The position numbers and the translations under genes were made by a program. A stretch of 64,000 bases of DNA from Ignavibacteriaceae bacterium. GTDB taxonomy: Bacteria > Bacteroidota > Ignavibacteria > Ignavibacteriales > Ignavibacteriaceae. The notes below the pieces were generated by a model. The model searched no databases, had not been told where the DNA came from, and saw only the letters and a list, made by a program, of their open reading frames with translations. Position 1 is the stretch's first letter. Each line of letters begins with the position of its first letter. Of the stretch, positions 20,996-31,283 are shown piece by piece. The stretch covers positions 62,001 to 126,000 of the forward strand of contig JACAFB010000002.1 in NCBI GenBank assembly GCA_013388545.1, given 5' to 3'.

Positions 20996-21072
20996 TGGTA
21001 CGCCCGGAAGGACTTGAACCCTCAACCCTCAGATCCGAAGTCTGATGCTCTATCCAATTGAGCTACGGGCGC
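20996..21072 (-). tRNA. tRNA-Arg (anticodon UCG), CCA encoded
   Basis: Minus strand GCGCCCGTAGCTCAATTGGATAGAGCATCAGACTTCGGATCTGAGGGTTGAGGGTTCAAGTCCTTCCGGGCGTACCA; loop CTTCGGA gives UCG. Confidence 0.96.
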
Positions 21073-21292
21073 ATAAATAAAACTTATCTTATATTTCAGC
21101 CGGTGCTTACAGATACAAAAATTACTTTTTTAACACGTAAAGATAGTAATTATAATCCAGATTTTTCATTAGATATTCGCTTACAGATTTATAATTTATT
21201 AACACAATATTAATCCCGTTTGAAAATTCCGGATTAAATAAGATCTTTTCAAAAATATTTTTTGATTTTAGTTGTACCTATAAAGAATAATT

Positions 21293-21300
21293 TATATTTT
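21293..21300 (+). promoter_or_regulatory. Possible Bacteroidota-type -7 box (TATATTTT) with upstream TTG at 21272
   Basis: TTG-N18-TATATTTT upstream of the 21456 CDS; resembles TTG/TAnnTTTG but is imperfect. Confidence 0.25.
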
Positions 21301-21455
21301 TTGTGTGAAGCTAAGCTTATTAACTAAGCTTTTATAAAATTGCTGATTCAAAAATCAAAATCCATCTTGAATGGTATGTTAAAATCCAATAGAGAATTCT
21401 TACAAATACTCTTTCCTATAAAATATTCACTCATAACTTATCATGGAGGTCTATT

Positions 21456-23315
21456 ATGCGAAACAGAATACTTATAACTTCTTTGGTTCTGTTTTTATTC
21501 TCGGTCTTGGTTATTGCTCAGGAAGGACCACGCGACTGGTCAAAGGCAGCTACAAACTTTAATAATCCCGGCGTTGTTCATAGTCCAGCCGGTGATGGTA
21601 TTTTGGCTGTTGAATCATTTGAAGATGCAACTTTTCCTCCTCCGGGATGGATAAAACTGAATCCTGACGGTGGATCAGGTTGGAATAGACAAACTGCTGG
21701 AACATCTCCAATTCCTGGCTGGAATGGTGGAACTATAACTGCTCCAGCAGGCGGCGGCAACGCTGTTGCTTTCTGCACCTGGAATACCGGTGGTACAACA
21801 GCAAACGATCAGTGGCTTGTTACTCCACAAATTACTAATGTTCAGCCCAATGATTCTCTGATATTCTGGATGCTTATACCCGGTTACACAAATGCATATC
21901 TAGAAAATGTAGATATTTTAATTTCAACAACAGGAACAAATCCTTCTAATTTTACTATACCTGTTGCCCTTTTAACTTTTCCTGTTAATAATACAGATAC
22001 TCTTTGGAAAAGATATGCCTATAAACTCGGTGATTTTGTTACTGCTGGTTCAAATATATATGTTGGTTTCAGAGAACATGTTGCTGATAACTTTAACGAA
22101 GGCGCTGCTGTTCTTCTTGATTTGGTTCAAGTCAAAGAAGGTGCTGGCTCTTCCGTAGTTTTCTTTGATAATTTTGATACCTATACTGCCGGAACTGATA
22201 CTTTAGCTTGCCAGGCTCCGGTTTGGACAACCTGGAGTAATGCAGCTTGTGGTCCTGAAGATGCAGATGTTTCTGCTTTATTTGCATACAGCGGAACAAA
22301 ATCTGCTTTCATTAAACCAAATGATGATCTTGTGAAAGATTTTGGTACTGCATTCTCATCCGGAATATATAAAATAAGTTTCCGAGTCTTTATAAACAGT
22401 GGAAAAGCCGGTTACTTTAATACTCTTGCTACGTTTGCAGGTGGAAGTAGTGCCTGGGGTCTTGAAGTTTATTTTGATGTTGGTGGTGGCGGACGTGTTA
22501 ATCCTAACGGATCTGTTCCTGCTACGTTTACGTGGACTCCTGGAGTTTGGAATCTGGTAGAGCATTACGTTGACCTTGATGCTGATTTATCATACTTTTA
22601 TTTCAATGGTGTATTGGTTCACCAGCAGACCTGGACAGTTGGCGCCTATACAAGCACCATCCCCAAAACCCTTGATGCTAATGACTTCTATGGTGCCACA
22701 TCTCAGGACAATATGTATTTTGATGATTACAAAGTTGAACAAGTTTCTGTTGTTCCGGTCGAATTAACTTCATTTACAGCTTCTGTAACAAATAACGGTC
22801 AGGTTCTTTTAAACTGGACAACTGCCACTGAAGTAAATAACCACAGATTTGAAATTGAAAGAAAAGCTGAAAACAGCGGCTATGTGACTATTGGTTATGT
22901 TGAAGGTGCCGGAACTACTACCGAAGCTCAGGAATATTCGTTTTTGGATGTAAGTGTTCAGCCTGGTGTTTACACATACAGATTGAAACAAGTTGATCTT
23001 AACGGTACATTTGAATTCAGTAACGAGATTTTGGTAGATGTTCATCCTCCATTGAAATTTGCTCTCGAACAGAATTACCCCAATCCATTCAATCCTGCAA
23101 CAACCATCAGGTTCTCAACAGTTGAGCCTTCAATAGTAAAGCTTTCTGTTTACAATGCTCTTGGTGAGGAAGTTGCTGTTTTGAAAAATGAATTCTTACA
23201 AGCTGGTTTCTATGAAGTTCAGTTTGATGCTTCAACATTTGCAAGCGGAGTTTATTACTACAGATTGCAATCCGGTTCTATGGTTGAAGTTAAAAAGATG
23301 ATACTTACCAAGTAG
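21456..23315 (+). CDS. Secreted choice-of-anchor-J-type protein with T9SS type A C-terminal sorting domain
   Basis: Signal peptide; 'ESFEDATFPPPGWIKLNPDGGSGWNRQTAG...DQWLVTPQI'; VELTSFTASVTNNGQVLLNWTTATEVNNHRFEIER; C-terminal EQNYPNPFNPATTIRFSTVE...VKKMILTK. Confidence 0.88.
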   Translation: MRNRILITSLVLFLFSVLVIAQEGPRDWSKAATNFNNPGVVHSPAGDGILAVESFEDATFPPPGWIKLNPDGGSGWNRQTAGTSPIPGWNGGTITAPAGGGNAVAFCTWNTGGTTANDQWLVTPQITNVQPNDSLIFWMLIPGYTNAYLENVDILISTTGTNPSNFTIPVALLTFPVNNTDTLWKRYAYKLGDFVTAGSNIYVGFREHVADNFNEGAAVLLDLVQVKEGAGSSVVFFDNFDTYTAGTDTLACQAPVWTTWSNAACGPEDADVSALFAYSGTKSAFIKPNDDLVKDFGTAFSSGIYKISFRVFINSGKAGYFNTLATFAGGSSAWGLEVYFDVGGGGRVNPNGSVPATFTWTPGVWNLVEHYVDLDADLSYFYFNGVLVHQQTWTVGAYTSTIPKTLDANDFYGATSQDNMYFDDYKVEQVSVVPVELTSFTASVTNNGQVLLNWTTATEVNNHRFEIERKAENSGYVTIGYVEGAGTTTEAQEYSFLDVSVQPGVYTYRLKQVDLNGTFEFSNEILVDVHPPLKFALEQNYPNPFNPATTIRFSTVEPSIVKLSVYNALGEEVAVLKNEFLQAGFYEVQFDASTFASGVYYYRLQSGSMVEVKKMILTK

Positions 23316-23332
23316 TTTAATTCTTTAAAAAG

Positions 23333-23367
23333 TCCGGCGCGGAGAAATCCGTGCCGGAAATTTTTTC
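23333..23367 (+). terminator. Intrinsic terminator
   Basis: TCCGGCGCGGA-GAAA-TCCGTGCCGGA followed by AATTTTTTC. Confidence 0.85.
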
Positions 23368-23511
23368 TTCGACTTAATTTTCTCCTAACCGCACATCATT
23401 TTATTTTCCCTTTTCACTTTCTTAAGCAGACACTCATAACATATCTTCACTTTTCAAATCGCTGTTTTGATAAATTTACGAGCAAATTTATCATTAAAAG
23501 GAGCATTGATC

Positions 23512-25656
23512 ATGAAAAAGCTTTTACTTTTACTTTCAATTCTGTTCTACCAAACCGGAATCTTAACAGCGCAGGAAGGAATGTGGCTGTTAAACCAAAT
23601 TAATATGTTCGATCTGAAAGAATATGGTTTTCAGATTAGTGCGGATGATATCTATGATCCTGAGAAACCTTCATTATTTAATGCAATAATTCAGCTCGGA
23701 GGAGGTACTGCTTCTTTTGTTTCTCCTGAAGGTCTGATTCTTACAAATCATCACGTTGCATACACTGCTCTTCAAAGAGCTTCGACATCTGAAAATAATT
23801 ACCTTGCCAACGGATTTTTAGCAAACAACAAATCTGAGGAAATCCAGGCTCCGGGTTATGTTGCAAGAATTTTACTGAAGATGAAGGATGTTACTAATGA
23901 CATTCATTCTTATCTAAAAGATGCTAAAGATCCTATGGATCGTCAAACCAAGCTTCAGGAAAAAATAAAAGCGATTACCGATGAAGCAAAAGGAAATTTA
24001 ACTGATATACAAGCAAATGTTTCGGAAATGTATAACGGAAGAGAATATTATCTGTTTGTTTACAAAACTTTTAAAGATGTGAGATTAGTTTACGCGCCAC
24101 CTGAATCAATTGGAAAGTTTGGCGGTGAAATTGATAATTGGATGTGGCCAAGACACACCGGTGATTTTTCATTCCTGCGAATTTATGCTGCGCCAAACGG
24201 AGAGGGAAGAGAATACAATACTGATAATATTCCTTATAAGCCTAAAGTATGGTTGAAATTATCCAATTCGGATCTGGATGAAGGTGATATTACTTTCATT
24301 TTGGGTTTCCCCGGTTTTACCACAAGGTATAGATCTTCAAATTCGGTCAGATGGAATCTTTATGAAAATTACCCCTTTACAATTAAAAACTTCAGGGAAA
24401 TAATTGATTTGATGGACGAGCTAACGAAGAATTCAGAGGAAGGACAATTAAAAGTTGCCGCCTTTAAATCAGGTTTAGCAAATACACTTAAAAATTCTGA
24501 AGGTAAAGTTGAAGGAATGATAAAAATTAATTATCTCCAGAAAAAATTAGATTTCGAAAAGAAATTTTTGGATTGGCTGGCAGAGAATCCTGATTTGAAG
24601 GCAAAATATGGTTCTGTGTTTAGCGATGAGAAAAAACTCTATGATGAACTTCAAAAGAACAAACAAAAAGATAATGTTCTCGGAATCCTTGGTGGACTCG
24701 CCGGAACACCGCTGTCCTTAGCAATTCAGATTTACAATTCAGCAAAAGAATTCGACAAACCGGAATCTGAACGTCAATCAGGATTTACGCCTGAAGCATT
24801 AGAGAATTTTAAAAGGCAGGTTTCATTCCAGTATGCGAATTATTTCATGCCCGTTGATAAAGCCTTAATGGTTCGCGGATTAAAGATGGCTTCGATGCTT
24901 CCTGAAGGACAAAAGCTAAATGGTATTTCAAATCTAATGATCGGTGGAAAGACTCCGGAAGAAATTGTAGAGGAGTTTTGGAAAACTTCAAAGTTGACTG
25001 ATCCTGAATATGCTAAATCGTTAATTGGTTTATCAGTTAAAGAACTTGAGGCGCTTAATGATCCGTTTATCAAACTTGCTGCAGCACTAAGTGAGGATTT
25101 CGATGATTCTCAAAATCGTGGCCAGAATTTCAATGTCTCTGTTACTCAAATCAGAAAACTTTATATTGATGCACTCTATGAATGGAAGGGAAGCAAGTTG
25201 TATCCGGATGCTAACGGAACAATGAGGTTCACGTTTGGTCCGGTAAGAGGTTACAATCCAGCAGATGCAGTCTGGTATTATCCGTTTACTACCTTGCGAG
25301 GTGTAATCGAAAAGGAGAAAAACCAGGATCCGTTCGATGTTCCTGATAAGCTTGTAGATCTTTACGAGAATAAAAATTGGGAAGGATACGTTGATCCGGA
25401 TTTAGAACAGGTTCCTGTTGCTTTTACTCATATGTGTGACATCACTGGTGGTAACAGCGGAAGTCCGGTTATGAATGGCAAGGGAGAACTTATTGGATTA
25501 GCTTTTGATGGCAACTATGAAGCAATGATAAGTGATTGGCAATACGATGCAGAACTTCAGAGAACCATATCAGTTGATGTAAGATATATTCTTTTTGTAA
25601 CTGAAAAGTTTGGCAATGCGGGTTATTTGTTAAAAGAAATGGGTGCTGTCAAATAA
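23512..25656 (+). CDS. S46 family dipeptidyl-peptidase (DPP7-like)
   Basis: EGLILTNHHVAYTALQ (His), GGEIDNWMWPRHTGDFSFLRIYA (Asp), TGGNSGSPVMNGKGELIGLAFDGN (Ser). ATG at 23512 has an AAAGGAG SD. Confidence 0.92.
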   Translation: MKKLLLLLSILFYQTGILTAQEGMWLLNQINMFDLKEYGFQISADDIYDPEKPSLFNAIIQLGGGTASFVSPEGLILTNHHVAYTALQRASTSENNYLANGFLANNKSEEIQAPGYVARILLKMKDVTNDIHSYLKDAKDPMDRQTKLQEKIKAITDEAKGNLTDIQANVSEMYNGREYYLFVYKTFKDVRLVYAPPESIGKFGGEIDNWMWPRHTGDFSFLRIYAAPNGEGREYNTDNIPYKPKVWLKLSNSDLDEGDITFILGFPGFTTRYRSSNSVRWNLYENYPFTIKNFREIIDLMDELTKNSEEGQLKVAAFKSGLANTLKNSEGKVEGMIKINYLQKKLDFEKKFLDWLAENPDLKAKYGSVFSDEKKLYDELQKNKQKDNVLGILGGLAGTPLSLAIQIYNSAKEFDKPESERQSGFTPEALENFKRQVSFQYANYFMPVDKALMVRGLKMASMLPEGQKLNGISNLMIGGKTPEEIVEEFWKTSKLTDPEYAKSLIGLSVKELEALNDPFIKLAAALSEDFDDSQNRGQNFNVSVTQIRKLYIDALYEWKGSKLYPDANGTMRFTFGPVRGYNPADAVWYYPFTTLRGVIEKEKNQDPFDVPDKLVDLYENKNWEGYVDPDLEQVPVAFTHMCDITGGNSGSPVMNGKGELIGLAFDGNYEAMISDWQYDAELQRTISVDVRYILFVTEKFGNAGYLLKEMGAVK

Positions 25657-25674
25657 TTTAAACCTTGATCTAAG

Positions 25675-25703
25675 AAGGGCAGTTAAAATCTGCCCTTTTT
25701 TAT
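25675..25703 (+). terminator. Intrinsic terminator
   Basis: AAGGGCAG-TTAAAAT-CTGCCCTT followed by TTTTATTT. Confidence 0.85.
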
Positions 25704-25729
25704 TTAAGCAAACTTAGAGTTGAAATGCA

Positions 25730-26620
25730 TCAATATCCGGATTGAACGGGAGATTTCATATTTCCTAAACCAATCGCATTTATTAATTCCTCATAGTTGA
25801 TTAAAGTCAAACCATATTCTTCATCTGAATTAATTTTAGAGAATGAGATTAAAGCTTTTAGTTCTGACTCCCGATGTTTACTCATCTCTTTCAAGCCAAA
25901 TGAATTCTCATCTATCAGAGCGCTTAGTTCATCATTATCAATTCCGATATGGCAGACAAGTAAATTTACTTTCGAGGAATCTAAGCCTGAAAGCGAAGTT
26001 TTTAGATAACCTTCCTTTTCATCAACAGGAATACTATACATACTTTTGAGATCAACTTCTCCGAAATATCTCGATACTCCCAAATTATATTCCTTCGCGA
26101 GTTTCTCAACAATTGCTCTCATTTCAGGAGTCTCAACAGCGGTTCCCATATGATAATCGAGATAGTATATTTTAATTCCACTTTTTATTGCCCGCTCAAT
26201 CTGAGCTCGAAGTTCTGTTTCAACCTCATCTATAGATGGATTGTTTGCAAAGAAAGATTCTCTTGATGGGAAGAAATAACCATTCGAGTCGACTAAAGAT
26301 GGAACAGTTCCTGCACCTGAAACAGGACCCCATTTATAATTTTTCCATTCTGAATTTAAAGTGAGATGAATTCCAACGCTGATTTCCGGATGACTTTTCA
26401 GGATTTCTACAGCCTCCTGGTACCAGTTACATGCAAACATTACAGAAGCTGAAAATTTCAAACCTGAATCAATTAACTCTTTCGCTGCCAAATTAACAGA
26501 ATGTGACATTCCGATATCATCACATCGAATAAGAAGAAGCTTTGAGTTCTTTTCACTTTGTGTATATCCTGAAACAGACAGGAAGATTACACTGATTAAA
26601 ATTAAAATGTATCTCTTCAC
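25730..26620 (-). CDS. ChbG/YdjC-family polysaccharide/oligosaccharide deacetylase, secreted
   Basis: Signal peptide; LLIRCDDIGMSHSVNLAAKELIDSG, ISVGIHLTLNSEW, YYLDYHMGTAVETPEMRAIVEKLA. Confidence 0.83.
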   Translation of the reverse strand: MKRYILILISVIFLSVSGYTQSEKNSKLLLIRCDDIGMSHSVNLAAKELIDSGLKFSASVMFACNWYQEAVEILKSHPEISVGIHLTLNSEWKNYKWGPVSGAGTVPSLVDSNGYFFPSRESFFANNPSIDEVETELRAQIERAIKSGIKIYYLDYHMGTAVETPEMRAIVEKLAKEYNLGVSRYFGEVDLKSMYSIPVDEKEGYLKTSLSGLDSSKVNLLVCHIGIDNDELSALIDENSFGLKEMSKHRESELKALISFSKINSDEEYGLTLINYEELINAIGLGNMKSPVQSGY

Positions 26621-26646
26621 TTTTTAGCTTTCCGATGAATTGATGA

Positions 26647-27861
26647 CTAGTTCATCTGATCTAAAAAATTTTTAGGATATGTTTTGAGATTCATTCCAAA
26701 ATTCAACTGCTCTTCCATTCTGCAGGACCAAACAAGCTTGCCATTCCATACCGTAATATCCGGACACCCATCGCACATATTCTGTCTTCCATCTTCAAGA
26801 AAATCTATTGGTTGAATAATCATCACAGACTGGTAATAAAGTTTCCTAAATAGATTCAAAGGATTTTTATAATAATTTTTAAAAGTTTTTTTCAATTGTT
26901 TATCAAATAAACTTAGCAATAGCATTAATTTCCCTTTAGAGGTATCTTTTGGTGATGCATAAGCAAGATACCGATTCTTTAATAAATGGTTGAATGTTTG
27001 AATAATTTCTATTCCCTTAGAACCCATGTAACCATAAATTTTATTTTTTCTTCCTAATCTTCCAGTGAGCAGCCACTTGAATGAATCAGGCTGCTCTGAT
27101 CCATTAAGATAAGCACAGTTTTCGAAGTCCGGATATTCAGTACGAATTATTTCAACAATTTCCTCAGCTTTGATATCAGTTCTCTCTAAAGGATCTTCAT
27201 TATAAACTAATTGACTCATATCAATCTTTTTTGGTCCAAGAAAAAAATCAACCTTTTTATTATTAACAGCACGATAGAGAATAAAGACCATTACCTGAAC
27301 AATATTAATATTTTCCTGAGCCCATTTTAAAACTCCGGGAATAAATTGCATAGTGTCTTCATAAACTGTGGAATTAAAAGCGCAGGATATATTTTTAACT
27401 TCAGACAACATTTTAGCATAATGAAATCTTAATTCATTCAATTCAATTTCATTTTTATCTTTCCAGCCGGGCCGATTCTGCTTACTGTCTATATGAAATG
27501 TAAATCCGAATACACCTGCTTTTTTTAATTCGGTGAGAAGCACTTTATCTAAAGCTAATCCATTTGTATTAATAATAGGCTTTAGATTTTTTTCTTTAAT
27601 AATTTTAACAATCTCTACGATGTCTGGATGAGTCAATGGGTCTCCACCTGCAATTGATACTCCATCACATCTTCTGAGCCTGGTAAAGATTTCTAATTCT
27701 TTTCTTATTTCTTCAATTGACTTGTGACTGTTGTTTTCGTTTTTCCGATAACATCCATCACAGGAAAGATTACATTTGGCAGTCGGTTCGAGCCAGGAAA
27801 TCGAATTATCAGTCAAATTCCACGGCAGCCGATAATAATCAAGATGGTTAAGATTAAGCAT
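26647..27861 (-). CDS. Radical SAM protein with C-terminal Cys-rich (SPASM-like) segment
   Basis: WLEPTAKCNLSCDGCYRKNE (CX3CX2C), DGVSIAGGDPLTHPDIVEIV; C-terminal MCDGCPDITVWNGKLVWSCRMEEQ. Confidence 0.87.
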   Translation of the reverse strand: MLNLNHLDYYRLPWNLTDNSISWLEPTAKCNLSCDGCYRKNENNSHKSIEEIRKELEIFTRLRRCDGVSIAGGDPLTHPDIVEIVKIIKEKNLKPIINTNGLALDKVLLTELKKAGVFGFTFHIDSKQNRPGWKDKNEIELNELRFHYAKMLSEVKNISCAFNSTVYEDTMQFIPGVLKWAQENINIVQVMVFILYRAVNNKKVDFFLGPKKIDMSQLVYNEDPLERTDIKAEEIVEIIRTEYPDFENCAYLNGSEQPDSFKWLLTGRLGRKNKIYGYMGSKGIEIIQTFNHLLKNRYLAYASPKDTSKGKLMLLLSLFDKQLKKTFKNYYKNPLNLFRKLYYQSVMIIQPIDFLEDGRQNMCDGCPDITVWNGKLVWSCRMEEQLNFGMNLKTYPKNFLDQMN

Positions 27862-28094
27862 TTATTTACCGTTAATTGAATTTAAATAAATTTAAGTTAT
27901 AAAAAGTTAAACTATACGAATCAGGATGTCAATATCTCTTAGATTATCAAAGATAAAAGATTCATCCGACCGAATAATTTATCTGTACAAAAAGTTAAAA
28001 GTATCTGTTAATAAAAATCTTTGAATCTTTCACTTTTCTTTTATTAAAATCAGTAAATATGCATTAAATTTGCCGGAAATAATCTGGAATTCAT

Positions 28095-30110
28095 ATGAAA
28101 GAATTAAGGGAAAAAATAAATATTCTCGATAAACAAATTATTGGACTTCTCGCTGAGCGAAGAAAACTTAGCAGGCAAGTAATAGAATTAAAAGACGAGA
28201 AGAAAGCTCCGATACGTGACAAAGAAAGAGAAAAAGAAATCCTCCAATCAGTTTTGAAGACTGCAAAAGATTATGGATTAGACTCACATTATGTTACAAA
28301 GCTTTTTAATACAATAATCGAAGACTCAGTTCGTTTACAACAAAACCAGGTACTTAAAACTACGAATTTTGAAAACACTGCATCGATAAAAATTGCTATT
28401 CAGGGAATAGAAGGTTCCTACAGCTATCTTTCAGCAAAACAGTATTTCAATGATTATGGTGATCTGGAATTTGTAAAGAAAAAAACCTTTGAAGAGGTAG
28501 TAAAATCAGTAGAAAATGAAGAGGCAGATTTTGCTGTTCTTCCAATCGAGAATACAACTTCTGGAAGCATTAATGAAGCTTACGATGCACTAATGGATTC
28601 TTCATTATTTGTAGTTGGTGAAGAAATATATCAAGTCAAGCATTGCCTGGTATCCAAAAATGAAATCCCACTATCTAAGATCCAAAAGATATATGCACAT
28701 CCTCAGGCAGCAGTTCAATGCAGTAAGTTTCTCTCAAAATTAACAGACATTGAAGTTGAATACTTTGCAGATACAGCTATGTCTGTTCAAAAAATCAGTG
28801 AATCCGAATCAAGTGATACAGCAGCAATTGGAAGCGAAGAGGCTGCAAGAATTTTTAATGTGACAGTTTTAAGAGAAGAAATCGCTAATCAATCCGGTAA
28901 TTACACCAGATTTTTAATTTGCTCAAAGCGTCCCATTGAAGTGGATTTACGAATTCCAAGCAAGACTTCATTAGTTTTTGCTACTGCACATTCTGCTGGT
29001 TCCCTTGTTGATGCATTGCTTATTTTTCAAAAATATAAAATCAATATGACCAAGCTTCAGTCAAGACCTATAATTGGAAATCCCTGGGAAGAGATGTTTT
29101 ATCTTGATTTTCAGGGAAACACAGCAGACTCAAATGTTAAATCTCTTTTAGAAGAATTTGGAAAGCACACCAGGTTTTTCAGAGTGTTGGGTTGTTTTGC
29201 ATCAAAGGAAATCGAAGTGGCAAAAATTGATGTGAAAGATATTGAAGACCTGCCTACTCCAACTATTAATATCACTTCGGAACTGCCAAAAGTTAAAACT
29301 GAAAGTAAATCAGCTTCTGTTTCATACAAACTTGCAAGCCGAAATTATAAAGTTGAAGATACAGTAATAAAAGTTGGCGATGTATTAATTGGAGGTAATA
29401 ACTTTATAGTAATGGCAGGACCGTGTTCAGTTGAGTCGAAAGAAATGATTCTTGAATGTGCGAAAGAAGTAAGAGATAATCACGCACAAATATTGCGCGG
29501 AGGCTGCTTTAAACCAAGAACTTCACCTTATAGTTTTCAGGGAATGGGTTTTGAAGGATTGGAGTATCTCAAACTTGCAGGTGAATCATATGAACTACCA
29601 ATAATTACTGAAGTACTTTCTACCGAGCAGGTTGATGAAGTGGCAAGATATTCTGATATCCTTCAGATTGGAGCACGAAATATGCAGAACTTTCCTCTTT
29701 TGACAGCAGTTGGGAAGATAAATAAACCTGTGATGCTCAAACGATCTATGATGGCCTCGCTGGATGAACTCTTGAATTCAGCTGAATATATATTAGCTCA
29801 GGGCAACAGGCAGGTTATTTTGTGTGAGAGGGGAATTAGAACATTCGAAACAGCAACAAGAAATACTTTGGATTTAAGTTCAGTTCTTGTTCTAAAGGAA
29901 CTAACACATCTGCCTGTTGTAGTTGACCCATCACATGCAGTTGGTCAAAGAGACAAGGTTATTCCTTTGGCAAAGGCCGCAAAAGTAGTTGGAGCGCACG
30001 GAATAATGGTTGAGTTTCACCCTGAACCCGAAAAGGCTTTAAGTGATGGGCCTCAGGCTCTATATTTCAATCAGTTCAGAGAATTAATGAAAAATATTAA
30101 TAGACTTTAA
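28095..30110 (+). CDS. Fusion: chorismate mutase + prephenate dehydratase + ACT + 3-deoxy-7-phosphoheptulonate synthase
   Basis: N-term [33 protein letters not shown] (AroQ CM); [20 protein letters not shown]...[18 protein letters not shown] (PDT); [30 protein letters not shown] (ACT); [22 protein letters not shown]...[26 protein letters not shown] (DAHPS). Confidence 0.93.
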   Translation: MKELREKINILDKQIIGLLAERRKLSRQVIELKDEKKAPIRDKEREKEILQSVLKTAKDYGLDSHYVTKLFNTIIEDSVRLQQNQVLKTTNFENTASIKIAIQGIEGSYSYLSAKQYFNDYGDLEFVKKKTFEEVVKSVENEEADFAVLPIENTTSGSINEAYDALMDSSLFVVGEEIYQVKHCLVSKNEIPLSKIQKIYAHPQAAVQCSKFLSKLTDIEVEYFADTAMSVQKISESESSDTAAIGSEEAARIFNVTVLREEIANQSGNYTRFLICSKRPIEVDLRIPSKTSLVFATAHSAGSLVDALLIFQKYKINMTKLQSRPIIGNPWEEMFYLDFQGNTADSNVKSLLEEFGKHTRFFRVLGCFASKEIEVAKIDVKDIEDLPTPTINITSELPKVKTESKSASVSYKLASRNYKVEDTVIKVGDVLIGGNNFIVMAGPCSVESKEMILECAKEVRDNHAQILRGGCFKPRTSPYSFQGMGFEGLEYLKLAGESYELPIITEVLSTEQVDEVARYSDILQIGARNMQNFPLLTAVGKINKPVMLKRSMMASLDELLNSAEYILAQGNRQVILCERGIRTFETATRNTLDLSSVLVLKELTHLPVVVDPSHAVGQRDKVIPLAKAAKVVGAHGIMVEFHPEPEKALSDGPQALYFNQFRELMKNINRL

Positions 30111-30119
30111 AATTTTAAT

Positions 30120-31202
30120 ATGTCGATAAGGATTTCAATAATTGGATTAGGATTGATCGGAGGTTCACTTGCCAAAGGGTTTAAGAGAGCAAACAAAGAC
30201 ATTTATATCTCTGCATTTGATAAAGATGATGTTTTATTAAAAGCCCTGGAAGAAGAGATAATTGATGAAAAGCTTGAATCATTCGAAGAATCGTTAAAGA
30301 ACAAGATTGTTTTTATTTGTCTTCCTGTTGAATTGAGTTTAGATGTTTTTAAGAAGTTAATTCCCCTGATGAATGATGAGAATATTTTAACTGATGTTTG
30401 CAGTGTTAAAAAAGTCTTTTCTGATTTTTGGAAAAATAATCACAGAAAAGGCTGTTACATTGGCGGGCACCCAATGACGGGAAAAGAGAAAGGTGGTTAT
30501 CAGAATTCAGATCCACTGCTCTTTGAAAACTCAGTTTATATTCTTACAGATGAAACTGATTCATCTTTAAAAAATCAAGAATTAGTATCATTAATAGAAT
30601 TACTAGGTTGCCGGATTACAATTCTTGAGTCGTCGCTCCACGATAGAATAATTGCAAGAGTGAGTCACATTCCACAGTTACTTGCAGTTGCTCTGGTTAA
30701 TTCTTCATCAAAAGAAGAAAGGGGAAGAAAATTCACCAGCTTTGGGGCAGGTGGTTTTCGTGATATGACCAGGATTGCCTCGAGCGATTTTGGATTGTGG
30801 AAATCAATTTTCAAATACAACAAAGAAGAAATTTTGATCGGTTTTTCTGAACTGATCTCAACAATAGAAAAAACAAAAGAATATCTTTCTAAAGATAATT
30901 TTGAATTCCTCGAAAAGCAGTTTTCAACAGCACATTTATTACGCGATGAAATTCCAAAAGATTCAAAAGGATTTATATCACCTCTTTTTGATTTGTTCAT
31001 CAGTGTAAAAGATGAACCGGGTGTGATCAGTAAAATTTCTACTGAGCTTTACCTGAATAACATCAATATAAAAGATATAGAGCTTTTGAAAATCCGTGAG
31101 GGTGATGGTGGAACTTTCAGACTCTCTTTTGAAAGTGAGGAAGCCGTAAATAGAGCTGCAAATTTACTTAATGCATTAGGCTTTCAAACAAGAATAGTAT
31201 AA
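30120..31202 (+). CDS. tyrA: Prephenate dehydrogenase with C-terminal ACT-like domain
   Basis: IIGLGLIGGSLAKGFKRA, GGHPMTGKEKGGYQNSDPLLFENSVYILT, VSHIPQLLAVAL; C-term DEPGVISKISTELYLNNINIKDIELL. Confidence 0.92.
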   Translation: MSIRISIIGLGLIGGSLAKGFKRANKDIYISAFDKDDVLLKALEEEIIDEKLESFEESLKNKIVFICLPVELSLDVFKKLIPLMNDENILTDVCSVKKVFSDFWKNNHRKGCYIGGHPMTGKEKGGYQNSDPLLFENSVYILTDETDSSLKNQELVSLIELLGCRITILESSLHDRIIARVSHIPQLLAVALVNSSSKEERGRKFTSFGAGGFRDMTRIASSDFGLWKSIFKYNKEEILIGFSELISTIEKTKEYLSKDNFEFLEKQFSTAHLLRDEIPKDSKGFISPLFDLFISVKDEPGVISKISTELYLNNINIKDIELLKIREGDGGTFRLSFESEEAVNRAANLLNALGFQTRIV

Positions 31203-31283
31203 TGACAATAAATTCAATAGAAATAATTCATCCGGATAGAAGAATTATCCGGAATTTCCACTTAATATTATTTGGTTGAGCAT

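Noticed and set aside
27926-28024. 32-codon ORF MSISLRLSKIKDSSDRIIYLYKKLKVSVNKNL near the radical SAM gene, considered as a RiPP precursor
   Set aside because: Opposite strand, no Cys/Gly-rich core or leader-like features, SD too close to the ATG; chance ORF is likelier.
31231-31253. TCCGGATA/TATCCGGA hairpin after tyrA as a terminator
   Set aside because: Good stem but no T-run follows (ATTTCCACTT); not called as a terminator.
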